Of a stretch of DNA of 64,000 bases, positions 27,764 through 36,862 are shown piece by piece (positions within the stretch are counted from its first letter, which is position 1; each line of letters starts with the position of its first letter). The notes beneath the pieces are model-generated. The model saw nothing but the letters and a program-made list of their open reading frames with translations, was not told the DNA's origin and did not search any database. A program made the position numbers and the translations under genes. Source of the DNA: Muriicola sp041358175 (GTDB lineage: Bacteria > Bacteroidota > Bacteroidia > Flavobacteriales > Flavobacteriaceae); assembly GCF_041358175.1 (NCBI RefSeq), contig NZ_JBGKBE010000005.1, forward strand, positions 1 to 64,000, given 5' to 3'.

Positions 27764-29174
27764 ATCGAACCAGGGAAAAGTGTGTCCTGATGGTATTTGC
27801 CACTACTATCCCCTGTTCATCGCGAGAATAATCCAGCCGGAACCAATAATCAGAAGAAGGCATAGGTCGGCCATTGAATGTCCCATCCCATCCAATAGTT
27901 GTTTCATCCAGTTGCTTTAGCAACTTTCCGTAACGGTCAAAGATGAAGACTACAGGGTCTGTGAGGGTCTCAATTCCAAGAATATTCCAGGCGTCGTGAA
28001 TACCGTCCCCGTTAGGAGTAAAGAATTTGGGGTAACCTACTACCAGAAATGGAATAGGATTGGTAGTACCACAGCCGATTTTGTCATTTATAATTACCGT
28101 GTTCTCACCCGGAGGGACATCGTAAAAAATAGCCGAATCCTGGAAATCTCCCCCATTGATAGCGTATTCATAGCTGCCGTTTCCGTCTACGATTATTTCA
28201 ATATTGTTGCTATCCGAAAGATCATCGAGGATAACCACTTCCTGTAAAACAGGAGTGCCGTAAAATGTGATCAGAATATCATCAGTAATGGTGGTAGCCA
28301 GATTGGTAATGATTTCAACAAAATAGCGCCCTGAATTTGGGCTTGTAACAGTATATGTGGTCTCTGTGGGCCCTGAAGCCAATACCTGGTCTATAACCCC
28401 GTCATCTTCGTAATCCACACTCCAGGTAACGTTGGCAATATCCGGTCCGGCAGGCGAATTCAGTGCACTCAGTACTATATCGGGGACGCCCTCACAGGTC
28501 ACAATATCCAGACCCAGGAATTCATCTCTCAAAGTACAATCGAGAGCAGTATTCTGGTCCTGATCTACCGAATACCCTGTAAAGGTCAGAGAAAAAGGTT
28601 CCGGATCCCCGTCAAAATTGGTATTAAAATTATTGATCAGAAGGTAATAGATCTCACCCTCTTCCACAATGAGCCATTCATCGTAGGTATTCTGACTGCC
28701 GGTAAGGTTCGGAGCACCTTCCTGACCGTTTTCGGGATTTACTCCGATCCCGGTAAAATTGGTGTCATTAACCTCATAATTACATCGTATAGGCTGGGCA
28801 GTTCCATTACTGATACTCCCACAATCCACATCAGGCCCGTATAAGGCAAAATCCCATTCAGCCGTTACTGTTCCACTGGTTCCCGGAAGGGCTTCAATAT
28901 CGAATCCGATCTGCCCCCGTGTTCCTGCCCGGAATACGTACCAGGAAGTGTTGTTCTCGATATTTGCAGAACTTACGCTACCCTTTTCCAGACACCCACT
29001 CTGCCTGATTACATCAGGATCAAAATCGTCTATATCCCCTCCCCCGTCGGCAAACGAGAGGATAGGAGCATCGGCGCACACAGGAATAGCACTCCGGCAA
29101 TCCGGAGAATTCTGAGCAAACAGGCCAACGGTGCAAAAAAAGACAAGAGCCGTATACCAATGGTATTTTTGCAT
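27762..29174 (-). CDS. T9SS type-B sorted secreted protein
   Basis: 470 residues with a signal peptide (FAQN). Residues about 22-210 form a beta-rich Cys-containing domain (C-R-S-A-I-P-V-C start; NTSWYVFRAGTRGQIGFDIE; later EGEIYYLLINNF). An Ig/PKD-like middle follows. The C-terminal 85 residues are the gliding-motility-associated (CHU_C / type-B) sorting domain, with FFTPNGDGIHDAWNI, FDRYGKLL and GWDGTFNGRPMPSSDYWF. The protein should be exported by the type IX secretion system. Its neighbour at 29303-31108 has the same architecture, so the two are paralogues. Actual function is unknown. Confidence 0.9.
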   Translation of the reverse strand: MQKYHWYTALVFFCTVGLFAQNSPDCRSAIPVCADAPILSFADGGGDIDDFDPDVIRQSGCLEKGSVSSANIENNTSWYVFRAGTRGQIGFDIEALPGTSGTVTAEWDFALYGPDVDCGSISNGTAQPIRCNYEVNDTNFTGIGVNPENGQEGAPNLTGSQNTYDEWLIVEEGEIYYLLINNFNTNFDGDPEPFSLTFTGYSVDQDQNTALDCTLRDEFLGLDIVTCEGVPDIVLSALNSPAGPDIANVTWSVDYEDDGVIDQVLASGPTETTYTVTSPNSGRYFVEIITNLATTITDDILITFYGTPVLQEVVILDDLSDSNNIEIIVDGNGSYEYAINGGDFQDSAIFYDVPPGENTVIINDKIGCGTTNPIPFLVVGYPKFFTPNGDGIHDAWNILGIETLTDPVVFIFDRYGKLLKQLDETTIGWDGTFNGRPMPSSDYWFRLDYSRDEQGIVVANTIRTHFSLVR

Positions 29175-29302
29175 AGAAATGGGGCTATTTAACGAGGGTT
29201 AAACAGTATGTATAACTGGGAGGGGGGAAATTTAGTATAATTTCATCCTACTTTTTTGACTCTTAATCGATGAACGGATGGTCTTAGTTACCCGTATGGG
29301 AA

Positions 29303-31108
29303 TTATCGTCTTAATGAGAAGTGATTGTTGATGTACCTGGCTTCCACCCGTTGGTTACTGTCGTCCAGAAAAGAAATCTTAAACCAATAATCCGTGGAAG
29401 GGACAGGGGCACCGTTGTAAGTTCCATCCCATCCGAGATAATCCTCTTCCATAACTGCAAGTAGTTTTCCGTACCTGTCAAAAATCTGTACTACGGGTTC
29501 CCTCAGTGTTTCAATACCCACGATTTGCCAGAAATCGTTTGATCCGTCACTGTTGGGAGTAAAAAAGGTAGCAAAACCCACCACAATTATATTGTCTGTT
29601 ACCGTGCCACATCCATTAAGGTCGTTGATGGTCACTGTATGCATACCCGGGCTTACTTCCCTGAAAACAGGGGAAGATTGAAACGGCCCGGTGTCTAGTT
29701 GGTACTCAAAGTTTCCAGGTACATTATTTACAATTTCTACCGTATTTGCGGTCTGAAGATCATCGATCAGGACCTCAGAAATTACAGGGGGTTCGGATAC
29801 CGATACACTCACTGTCCTGCTGGCCGAGCAATTTAAACCTGCGGTAGTATTGGTTACTGTGAGGGTGTAGTTACCAGCCTGTGTGACCGAAATACTGGGA
29901 GTTGTCTCCCCGCTATCCCAGGAATATATGTATTGGGCGTTCGGAAATAACTCGCCTATGATCTCACCGGCTGTATTTTCACAAATAAAGACTTCATCCT
30001 CAAAAGTGAGCACAGGAGTCACTACTCCTTCCAAAATAAACTGTTCAGAAGCATCGTAACATCTTGGATTCTCAAGACTTGATACTCTTACATAGATCGT
30101 TTCATTCCCCGAATTTATGGTGTGTAATTTTGGAAGGGGATTCAGGCCATTATCTGCATCCGAAAAGGTAGAGTGATAACTTACCAGATGTGTTGCAGGA
30201 TCTTGTGGGCCCAGGGCTTCAGCATCCTTTACTTCCAGGTTGAATGTTCCGTTTTCCACGCATAGGGCTTCATCTGCAAGAGGATGGGTGACGGGGGCTA
30301 CAGAAAATGCCACCTGTACGTCACTAATAATATCCGGAGGTGCCGGCATACTAACTCTTACCCTGTACATGGCGGAGCTATTTACAGACAATGTGGGTGA
30401 TACTTCACCGGCCAGAACCTGATAACCACTGCCCGTATCGCTATACCAGGTGTAGCCGAGGGCATTGGTCGTTGTTGCATCCAGAGTGACAGTTTCGTTA
30501 TCGCAGGCTGCAATGGGAGCGCCGAGCAGGTTATTGATTATTGAACAATCAAGTGCATCATTGGGGTTTGTAACAAAGATCTGGCCCGAAAACTGGATAG
30601 AAAACCCTGAATTACTGTTGCTGAAATTGTTAATCAGGAGATAGTAATCCTCGCCTGGTGCTACCTGTATCCAGTCTTCGTATTGCACATTGCCAGTGTT
30701 TCCTGTAGGGTCTTCCCCTACTCCCATATAGGCATCTTCATCCCCGTTATCAAAAAAATTACATCGGATAGGGTCCCCCAGGGCTGCACAGCTCGAAGAC
30801 CTGTAGAGGGCGAAATCCCAATCCTCGGAGGTGTCGAAGCCAATGTTAAATCCAAGCTGACCCGATGCACTGGTCCTGAATCTATACCAGGCCGAATTGG
30901 ATTCGATAAATCCTGTTATGGTAGGTTCCAGACATCCGGAGTTAGGCGCATTGTTGAAATCGTCGGTTCCATAGCCTGAGGTCCCCCCATTAACAGGCGT
31001 ATTATTGCAAATGGGAATCGCATTAAGGCAATCGTCAGCAACCTGAGCAGCTGCGTTGTTCAGTATAAAAACAAAGAAAATACAAAGAAGACCCAGAGGT
31101 ATTCTCAT
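29303..31108 (-). CDS. T9SS type-B sorted secreted protein, longer paralogue
   Basis: 601 residues with a signal peptide (NAAAQ). It has the same N-terminal domain as the 27762-29174 protein (C-L-N-A-I-P-I-C, then SNSAWYRFRTSASGQLGFNI and APGEDYYLLINNFSNS). It has one or two more Ig-like repeats in the middle, including an SWDSGETTPSISVTQAGNYT segment typical of SprB-type repeats. The end is a full type-B sorting domain (FFTPNSDGSNDFWQI, IFDRYGKLL, GWDGTYNGAPVPSTDYWF). Secreted to or beyond the cell surface by T9SS. The 128-base gap before the next gene holds no obvious terminator, so the two may be co-transcribed. Confidence 0.9.
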   Translation of the reverse strand: MRIPLGLLCIFFVFILNNAAAQVADDCLNAIPICNNTPVNGGTSGYGTDDFNNAPNSGCLEPTITGFIESNSAWYRFRTSASGQLGFNIGFDTSEDWDFALYRSSSCAALGDPIRCNFFDNGDEDAYMGVGEDPTGNTGNVQYEDWIQVAPGEDYYLLINNFSNSNSGFSIQFSGQIFVTNPNDALDCSIINNLLGAPIAACDNETVTLDATTTNALGYTWYSDTGSGYQVLAGEVSPTLSVNSSAMYRVRVSMPAPPDIISDVQVAFSVAPVTHPLADEALCVENGTFNLEVKDAEALGPQDPATHLVSYHSTFSDADNGLNPLPKLHTINSGNETIYVRVSSLENPRCYDASEQFILEGVVTPVLTFEDEVFICENTAGEIIGELFPNAQYIYSWDSGETTPSISVTQAGNYTLTVTNTTAGLNCSASRTVSVSVSEPPVISEVLIDDLQTANTVEIVNNVPGNFEYQLDTGPFQSSPVFREVSPGMHTVTINDLNGCGTVTDNIIVVGFATFFTPNSDGSNDFWQIVGIETLREPVVQIFDRYGKLLAVMEEDYLGWDGTYNGAPVPSTDYWFKISFLDDSNQRVEARYINNHFSLRR

Positions 31109-31216
31109 GAATGACTAAGGTTTACATGTAAATCCCTAAAATAAAGGAGCTGTCACCTTAACACTAATTTATGTTGTGTATAGGCCGTAACGGCGCATAA
31201 AGTGCCATTTTATGTA

Positions 31217-31224
31217 TATCTTTG
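31217..31224 (+). promoter_or_regulatory. Candidate -7 element for folE
   Basis: TATCTTTG is an exact TAnnTTTG match ending 23 bases before the ATG at 31248. It argues against the longer frame that starts at 31212. No clear -33 TTG. Confidence 0.5.
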
Positions 31225-31247
31225 CCCTTTGTTTAAGACCCGATTTA

Positions 31248-31928
31248 ATGAAAATAAAGAGTTCTTTGGAAGATCATTTTGAGTCTGTTGGGGAAGATCA
31301 CAGTTCTTCAGCTGAAGACACCCCTATAAGACCGGATGCCTTTGTCCTGTCTGATGAAGAGAAAATTGAGCGCATTGAAGACAACGTAAGAGATATCATG
31401 TTAACTCTTGGTCTCGACCTGGACGATGACAGTTTAAAAGGAACCCCGAGGCGCGTGGCAAAAATGTATGTGGAAGAAGTGTTCAGTGGCTTACATCCCA
31501 AAAGAAAGCCCAAAGCATCGACCTTTAAAAACAAGTACAAGTATGGAGAAATGCTGGTGGAGAAGAATATCACTGTATATTCTACCTGTGAGCACCACAT
31601 GCTTCCTATAGTAGGGAAAGCCCATATTGCGTATTTATCTGCCGGAACCGTGGTTGGCCTTTCCAAAATGAACAGGATCGTTGATTACTTTGCAAAAAGA
31701 CCACAGGTTCAGGAACGGATGAATATTCAGATTGTTCGGGAACTTCAAAAAGTGCTGGGAACAGAGGACGTCGCTTGTGTGATAGACGCCAAACACCTCT
31801 GTGTGAATTCAAGGGGAATACGGGATGTGGACAGCAGTACAGTTACAGCAGAATACGGTGGCCGATTTAAGGAAGAGGCCATACGCAAGGAATTTTTGGA
31901 ATACATTAATCTGGATACGACCTTTTAA
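31248..31928 (+). CDS. folE: GTP cyclohydrolase I
   Basis: 226 residues from ATG 31248 (MKIKSSLEDHF); the promoter element at 31217-31224 rules out the start at 31212. The core has the zinc and catalytic motif STCEHHMLPIVGKAHIAY, then GLSKMNRIVDYFAKRPQVQE and DAKHLCVNSRGI, giving both His and Cys zinc ligands. It makes dihydroneopterin triphosphate from GTP, the first step of folate (and possibly other pterin) synthesis, so it serves the same pathway as folP at 14670. The acidic N-terminal extension of about 45 residues is variable in the family. cysS follows after 15 bases. Confidence 0.97.
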   Translation: MKIKSSLEDHFESVGEDHSSSAEDTPIRPDAFVLSDEEKIERIEDNVRDIMLTLGLDLDDDSLKGTPRRVAKMYVEEVFSGLHPKRKPKASTFKNKYKYGEMLVEKNITVYSTCEHHMLPIVGKAHIAYLSAGTVVGLSKMNRIVDYFAKRPQVQERMNIQIVRELQKVLGTEDVACVIDAKHLCVNSRGIRDVDSSTVTAEYGGRFKEEAIRKEFLEYINLDTTF

Positions 31929-31943
31929 CCTCCGGGCATCCTA

Positions 31944-33425
31944 ATGGCGAAGTATCAGGAACAACAACTTAGAATTTACAATTCCCTTTCGGGAAAAAAA
32001 GAGAAATTCATCCCCATCAATGAAGGTCATGTAGGCATGTATGTATGTGGTCCTACCGTGTACAGCAATGTACATCTTGGGAATTGCCGCACGTTTATGT
32101 CTTTTGACATGATCTTTCGTTATCTGAAACACCTCGATTACAAGGTCAGATATGTCCGGAATATCACCGATGCAGGTCACCTGGAAGACGATGCAGATGA
32201 AGGGGAAGATAAGATCGCCAAAAAGGCCCGACTGGAACAGATTGAGCCTATGGAAGTTGTTCAGAGATATACAGTTGACTTCCATAACATTCTGCAGAAA
32301 TTTAACTTTCTCCCTCCAAGTATCGAGCCTACAGCAACGGGGCATATCATTGAACAGATTGAAATCATCAAAGAAATCCTTGAAAATGGATATGCCTATG
32401 AGATCAACGGATCGGTTTATTTCGACGTTGTAAAATTTAATGAAACGCATGAATACGGAAAGTTAAGCGGGCGAAAACTGGAAGATATGATCAGTAATAC
32501 CCGTGAGCTCACCGCCCAGGATGAAAAGCGAAATCCTCAGGATTTTGCCCTCTGGAAAAAGGCAGAACCACAGCACATTATGCGATGGCCTTCCCCCTGG
32601 GGGGATGGATTTCCGGGATGGCATCTGGAATGTACAGCGATGAGTACAAAGTACCTTGGGGAAACCTTCGACATCCACGGAGGTGGTATGGACCTCAAAT
32701 TTCCTCATCACGAATGTGAGATCGCTCAATCTGAGGCATCACATGGCAACTCCCCCGTAAAATATTGGTTGCATGCCAATATGCTCACCATGAATGGGAA
32801 GAAAATGGCAAAATCTACCGGGAATAATATTTTACCCAATGAGATTTTTTCCGGAGAAAACGACATATTAAGCAAGCCATTTGCGCCTTCAATAGTTCGT
32901 TTTTTTATGATGCAGGCACATTATACCAGCATCCTCGATCTCAGTAATGAGGCCTTACTGGCTTCTGAAAAAGGCTATCACAGATTGATGGACGCCTTAA
33001 GTTTAATCGATGGTTTAACAAGTTCGAATACATCAGGAATAGATATGCCTGCCTGGAGACAGAAGTGTTATGACGCTATGAATGACGACTTCAATACTCC
33101 GGTTTTGATTGCCGTATTGTTTGAAGGAGTGAAATTTATCAATCTGATTAAAGAGGGTAAAGCACAAGTTTCCGAGACCGACCTTAAGATTCTCTCCGAA
33201 ACCATGAACCAATTTGTGTTTGATGTCCTTGGACTGGAATCCACTACACAGCTTACTGCATCTTCAGACAAATTGGGTGGGGTGGTAGCTCTGCTGATTC
33301 AACTGCGCAATGAAGCCAGGGCCAATAAGGATTTTGCCACTTCGGATAAGATCAGAGATGAATTGGCCGATATGGGGATTCAACTCATGGACGGAAAAGA
33401 AGGTACTACCTTTAGTATCACATGA
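31944..33425 (+). CDS. cysS: Cysteinyl-tRNA synthetase
   Basis: 493 residues. Class I motifs: MYVCGPTVYSNVHLGNCRTF (HIGH-equivalent HLGN) near the N-terminus, and KMAKSTGN as the KMSKS loop. Zinc ligands are visible in YVCGPT, WHLECTAMS and HHECEIAQSE. The C-terminal DALR-like helical domain is complete. It charges tRNA-Cys. Its stop codon overlaps the yidD start (ATGA), indicating coupling. Confidence 0.98.
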   Translation: MAKYQEQQLRIYNSLSGKKEKFIPINEGHVGMYVCGPTVYSNVHLGNCRTFMSFDMIFRYLKHLDYKVRYVRNITDAGHLEDDADEGEDKIAKKARLEQIEPMEVVQRYTVDFHNILQKFNFLPPSIEPTATGHIIEQIEIIKEILENGYAYEINGSVYFDVVKFNETHEYGKLSGRKLEDMISNTRELTAQDEKRNPQDFALWKKAEPQHIMRWPSPWGDGFPGWHLECTAMSTKYLGETFDIHGGGMDLKFPHHECEIAQSEASHGNSPVKYWLHANMLTMNGKKMAKSTGNNILPNEIFSGENDILSKPFAPSIVRFFMMQAHYTSILDLSNEALLASEKGYHRLMDALSLIDGLTSSNTSGIDMPAWRQKCYDAMNDDFNTPVLIAVLFEGVKFINLIKEGKAQVSETDLKILSETMNQFVFDVLGLESTTQLTASSDKLGGVVALLIQLRNEARANKDFATSDKIRDELADMGIQLMDGKEGTTFSIT

Positions 33426-33643
33426 AAAAAATCCTCATAGCCCCATTTGTTTTCCTGGTACGCGGGTATCAATTATTGATCTCGCCCTATTTACCCTCCA
33501 GTTGCCGATATTCCCCAACCTGCTCCCAGTACACTCTTGAAGCCCTCAGAAAACACGGCTTGTTCAAAGGTGGTTGGTTATCTATAAAGCGAATTTTCAG
33601 TTGCCATCCCTGGGGTGGAAGTGGTTATGATCCCGTTCCATAA
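33422..33643 (+). CDS. yidD: Membrane protein insertion efficiency factor YidD
   Basis: 73 residues, normal size. The family hallmark runs from YQLLISPYLPSSCRYSPTCS through YTLEALRKHG to HPWGGSGYDPVP, with the three conserved cysteines. It is an amphipathic inner-membrane-associated protein that helps YidC-type membrane insertion. The gene overlaps cysS by four bases. It is usually next to rnpA/yidC; here it is coupled to cysS instead. Confidence 0.95.
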   Translation: MKKILIAPFVFLVRGYQLLISPYLPSSCRYSPTCSQYTLEALRKHGLFKGGWLSIKRIFSCHPWGGSGYDPVP

Positions 33644-33703
33644 AACGTTTGTGATTTTCTCTGGAAAATTGTTTTTTTCCGTGAGAAGCATCGATAATCT
33701 ATT

Positions 33704-33731
33704 TTGCTCTCTTCGTATTTCCTTATCTTAG
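33704..33731 (+). promoter_or_regulatory. Candidate promoter of lgt
   Basis: TTG (33704-33706), 17-base spacer, then TATCTTAG (33724-33731), one mismatch from TAnnTTTG. It lies 19 bases before the lgt ATG. Confidence 0.45.
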
Positions 33732-33750
33732 TCGCTTAAAAAAATATCCT

Positions 33751-34707
33751 ATGCATTTCCTAGGTTTTATCTGGAATCCGGCTGACACACTTTTTAAGAT
33801 CGGATTTCTCCAGATCAAGTATTACAACCTGCTGTGGATCATAGCCTTTGCTTTGGGCTGGTTCATTATGAAGAGGATCTTCCTCAAGGAGAAAAAAACA
33901 GTTCAGGAACTCGACTCCCTTTTTATCTATACCGTGATTGCTACCATGTTGGGAGCGCGACTGGGTCATGTTATTTTTTACGACTGGCCGTATTACTCCA
34001 ATCATTTGCTCGAGATACTGCTCCCGATTAGAGAAAGGGCAGGAAGCAGCTTATTTGGTCTTATCAATGGATATGAGTTTACGGGTTTCACCGGTTTGGC
34101 TAGCCATGGGGCGGCTATCGGAATTATCATAGGCATGTACCTTTATACCCGAAAACACAAAGGCTTTAAAATGCTCTGGATCCTCGATCGGGTTGTCATT
34201 CCTGTTGCCATAGGGGCCTTCTGCGTTCGCCTGGGCAACTTCTTCAATTCAGAGATCAATGGGAAAATAGTGGAGAAATCTTTCCTTTTTGCCACTAAAT
34301 TCGTTCGCGACAGTGATGATATGCCGGCGTCCTCAGTCATGAGGATCACTAAGGAAAAAACCGTTAATGCCGCTTATAAAGCGCTGGAGAACAACCCCCA
34401 GTTTTCGGAATATCTGGAAGCCATCCCATACAGGCATCCAGCACAACTCTACGAAGGGATTTGCTATATCTTTGTTTTCCTTATCCTGCATTTCCTCTAT
34501 TGGAAGACAGAGAAAAAAAACCATCCCGGTTATCTTTTTGGCTTGTTTCTGGTCCTGCTATGGACGATCCGATTTTTCGTGGAATACGTCAAGAAAAGTC
34601 AGGGGGGATTTGAGGAATCCCTGGGACTACTTTCAACAGGTCAGTGGCTGAGTATTCCTTTTATCCTCATCGGGCTGTTCTTTATGTTTAAACCCAGAAG
34701 AGGGTAA
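33751..34707 (+). CDS. lgt: Prolipoprotein diacylglyceryl transferase
   Basis: 318 residues with about seven membrane helices. Conserved sites: ASHGAAIGI (catalytic His), RLGNFFNSEINGK (equivalent of the signature R-hG-N-F-hN-hE-hhG), and RHPAQLYEG. It moves a diacylglyceryl group from phosphatidylglycerol onto the lipobox cysteine, the first step of lipoprotein maturation, which is relevant to the many lipoproteins in this window. An insertion of about 50 residues (ending with the YRHPAQ segment) is longer than in E. coli and seems usual for Bacteroidota. A DUF192 lipoprotein gene follows after 12 bases. Confidence 0.96.
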   Translation: MHFLGFIWNPADTLFKIGFLQIKYYNLLWIIAFALGWFIMKRIFLKEKKTVQELDSLFIYTVIATMLGARLGHVIFYDWPYYSNHLLEILLPIRERAGSSLFGLINGYEFTGFTGLASHGAAIGIIIGMYLYTRKHKGFKMLWILDRVVIPVAIGAFCVRLGNFFNSEINGKIVEKSFLFATKFVRDSDDMPASSVMRITKEKTVNAAYKALENNPQFSEYLEAIPYRHPAQLYEGICYIFVFLILHFLYWKTEKKNHPGYLFGLFLVLLWTIRFFVEYVKKSQGGFEESLGLLSTGQWLSIPFILIGLFFMFKPRRG

Positions 34708-34719
34708 AAGGAATTCGCG

Positions 34720-35220
34720 ATGAAAAGAGTTTTTTATTTCCTCCTGATTTTTACCGCAGTATTATTTATCTCCGGAAGCTGCAAACAAGAGGCTAAAAAG
34801 TCTGTTAGCACGACACCGGTTACCTTTACCAAAGAAGGGACACTTTCGCTCTACAGGGCAGAGTCGGATACCCTCCTGACTGAACTCGACATAGAGATTG
34901 CCGAAAGTGATTATGAGACACAAACCGGACTCATGTACCGGGAGAGTATGGAACAGAATCAGGGTATGTTATTTATTTTCCCTGAAGAGGCGTACCACAG
35001 TTTCTATATGAAAAATACCCGCTTCCCTCTGGATATTATTTATATCGATAAAGATCTGATGGTAACCAGCATTGTAAAAAATGCACAACCCATGAATGAA
35101 GCGGGATTACCTTCTGAAAATCCGGTAATGTACGTGTTAGAAGTCAATGCGGGGCTAACAGATCGCTGGCAGCTGGAAAATGGAGATAAGATCGTCTTCC
35201 AAAGACTAATTTCAGACTAA
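34720..35220 (+). CDS. DUF192 family lipoprotein
   Basis: 166 residues with a lipobox (FISGSC, Cys near 22). The DUF192 domain covers the rest: the conserved TGLMYRESMEQNQGMLFIF, then YHSFYMKNTRFPLDIIYID and the closing VLEVNAGLTDRW. DUF192 domains are small beta-barrels of unknown function found alone or secreted. It is co-transcribed with lgt, which would process it. The 3' end is followed within 15 bases by a hairpin shared with the converging gene. Confidence 0.9.
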   Translation: MKRVFYFLLIFTAVLFISGSCKQEAKKSVSTTPVTFTKEGTLSLYRAESDTLLTELDIEIAESDYETQTGLMYRESMEQNQGMLFIFPEEAYHSFYMKNTRFPLDIIYIDKDLMVTSIVKNAQPMNEAGLPSENPVMYVLEVNAGLTDRWQLENGDKIVFQRLISD

Positions 35221-35224
35221 TCCA

Positions 35225-35254
35225 AAATCAAAAACCAGCAGGGAATCCTGCTGG
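35225..35254 (-). terminator. Terminator of the lipoprotein gene at 35284
   Basis: Perfect eight-pair stem CCAGCAGG / CCTGCTGG with a four-base loop (35235-35254). The minus strand continues with a T-rich stretch, so it mainly serves the converging lipoprotein gene. Confidence 0.7.
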
Positions 35255-35283
35255 ATTTAAAATATCATTCTCTCAAGGGGGTA

Positions 35284-35991
35284 CTACTTATTAATTATAT
35301 CAGCTGTAGCTTTAATATTTTCTTTAAGAAGATCTGCCATTTCCCTGTTTCCGTCCTCATCGTTGGGATATATTTCAATAAGTCCGTCCTGATTGTTGTC
35401 TGTAGCCGCACTTAAATCAATCTCGTTAAAAGAGCTTAGAAATTGAGAAATATCAAACGTTACCGTGAAGTTCACAGTACCGTCAATCACTTCAACTCCT
35501 GTACTTCTTCCCACGTCAAGATTTTCGCTGGTATCATGCCAGAACACAAAAGGAGTTCCATCAATAGTTCCTTCGATAAAGATCGACTTGTCAAAAAGGT
35601 CATTTTCCATCGGCAGGTCTTCATCTTTGTGAAATTTAAAGCGCAATTCCTTATACATTCCATCTGGGACAAAAGCAGTTCCTATGGTTTGAGTTAATGC
35701 ATCTGCATTATCCAGCAAATCTACCTGGAAAGGACCTCTGAACTGGATCTCATCGGTGTCCAGGTTACTATTGGGGTCATCATCGTTCTTAAAGACAACA
35801 TCCCTTATTGAGATTTTAAAATCGGTAAAAATAACATTCTCATTTCCTTTCCCGGTTAATACTGCGGTCTTCCCTGCATTACCATTTACGGCAGACAGTC
35901 TCAATTGGATTTTTCCACCTTCGTCTTCGTTTGAACAACTAACGATAGCAAAAGCAAAGGCAAATACGATAATTTTGTTAAAGGTTTTCAT
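35284..35991 (-). CDS. Lipoprotein of unknown function, possibly DUF4382-like
   Basis: 235 residues, lipobox AIVSC (Cys19). The chain is predicted beta-sandwich: after IQLRLSAVNGN comes a segment VIFTDFKISIRDVVFKN, and near the C-terminus a DNNQDGLIEIYPNDEDGN acidic loop that could bind calcium. The pattern of an early aspartate-containing strand describing an effect on a second quantity resembles DUF4382, but the match is weak and I would not rely on it. It is the first of three minus-strand lipoprotein genes, although the 300-base gap to the next makes it a separate unit. Function unknown. Confidence 0.6.
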   Translation of the reverse strand: MKTFNKIIVFAFAFAIVSCSNEDEGGKIQLRLSAVNGNAGKTAVLTGKGNENVIFTDFKISIRDVVFKNDDDPNSNLDTDEIQFRGPFQVDLLDNADALTQTIGTAFVPDGMYKELRFKFHKDEDLPMENDLFDKSIFIEGTIDGTPFVFWHDTSENLDVGRSTGVEVIDGTVNFTVTFDISQFLSSFNEIDLSAATDNNQDGLIEIYPNDEDGNREMADLLKENIKATADIINK

Positions 35992-36210
35992 AATATTGAT
36001 AAATAGGTTAATAAACTATATTCAAAAGTTTTTTGGAAGTAAAGTCCTAATAAAGTCTGATCACATAATTAAAACAATCTCGGGGCCAAGATTCCTGATA
36101 AAAAATCAGTTTTAACTAAACTGACTTACATATTACCATGAGTAATAACGAATAGAAACGGTGGAAATTATCCAGTTCTGTTAGCCTTTTTCGTCTGAAA
36201 TAAATCTTTG

Positions 36211-36243
36211 CATAAGAAAACTGCCCCAAAAATGGGGCAGTTT
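36211..36243 (-). terminator. Terminator after the small lipocalin-like lipoprotein gene
   Basis: Ten-pair stem AAACTGCCCC / GGGGCAGTTT with a six-base loop (36218-36243), followed on the minus strand by TTTTCTTAT. Lies 47 bases beyond the stop codon at 36290. The rest of 35992-36289 shows nothing else. Confidence 0.8.
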
Positions 36244-36289
36244 ATATCACAGCATTACAAGTAAGAAAGCTGGGGCAAAAAAGGGGTTC

Positions 36290-36766
36290 CTAGTTTTTCT
36301 CGAAAGTAAGAGTATCCGTTCCTCCATTCCCTCCACTGATATCAATCAGTTCAATTCGGGTAGAAGACCTGGAAACAATATCCCAGTCGTCAGAAAGTTC
36401 TTCAAAATTGGGGGGTGCAGAAAAGAAAATATTAAAATCAATATCATCCGAACTGTTGTAATCGTCATCATCTGAGCTGTCATCACTGGTTACTGACCAT
36501 GTCCCTGTGATCATCGTACTCCCGTTTACGGCATCCAGACTCCCATCGGCATTAAAAGTGAAAGAGTAACCCGTATAATCACTGGTTTCATCAGTACCCG
36601 AATCCACATAGCTTGTAATGCTCCAGCTTCCTGATATTACTAAGTTGGAAACTGCCTGAACAGATTCTGAATTTGTTTGCATTTCTTCATCACTGCTATC
36701 AGAAGAACATGCGTTAAGTACAATCGCCAGACCCATTAAAACGGAGTAAATAAAAGACTTTTTCAT
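36290..36766 (-). CDS. Small acidic lipoprotein with lipocalin-like domain
   Basis: 158 residues, lipobox VLNAC (Cys20) followed by a Ser/Asp linker. Residues about 45-158 resemble the lipocalin-like/DUF families of Bacteroidota: GSWSITSY, then GYSFTFNADGSL, GTWSV and FEELSDDW, ending in a strand DTLTFEKN. The same blocks occur in the same order in the C-terminal third of the neighbouring 358-residue protein, so the two domains are homologous. An acidic loop (SDDSSDDDDYNSSDD) lies inside the domain. Function unknown; facing the sigma/FecR/receptor operon it may be part of that system. Confidence 0.7.
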   Translation of the reverse strand: MKKSFIYSVLMGLAIVLNACSSDSSDEEMQTNSESVQAVSNLVISGSWSITSYVDSGTDETSDYTGYSFTFNADGSLDAVNGSTMITGTWSVTSDDSSDDDDYNSSDDIDFNIFFSAPPNFEELSDDWDIVSRSSTRIELIDISGGNGGTDTLTFEKN

Positions 36767-36862
36767 AGTTATTAAAGTTTAAGTTTTATTGTGATAAAGA
36801 AGGCAATGATCCCTGCTGTTCTCGCTCCCTTTACAAATCAGGATCATTGCCCGGGTATTCTC

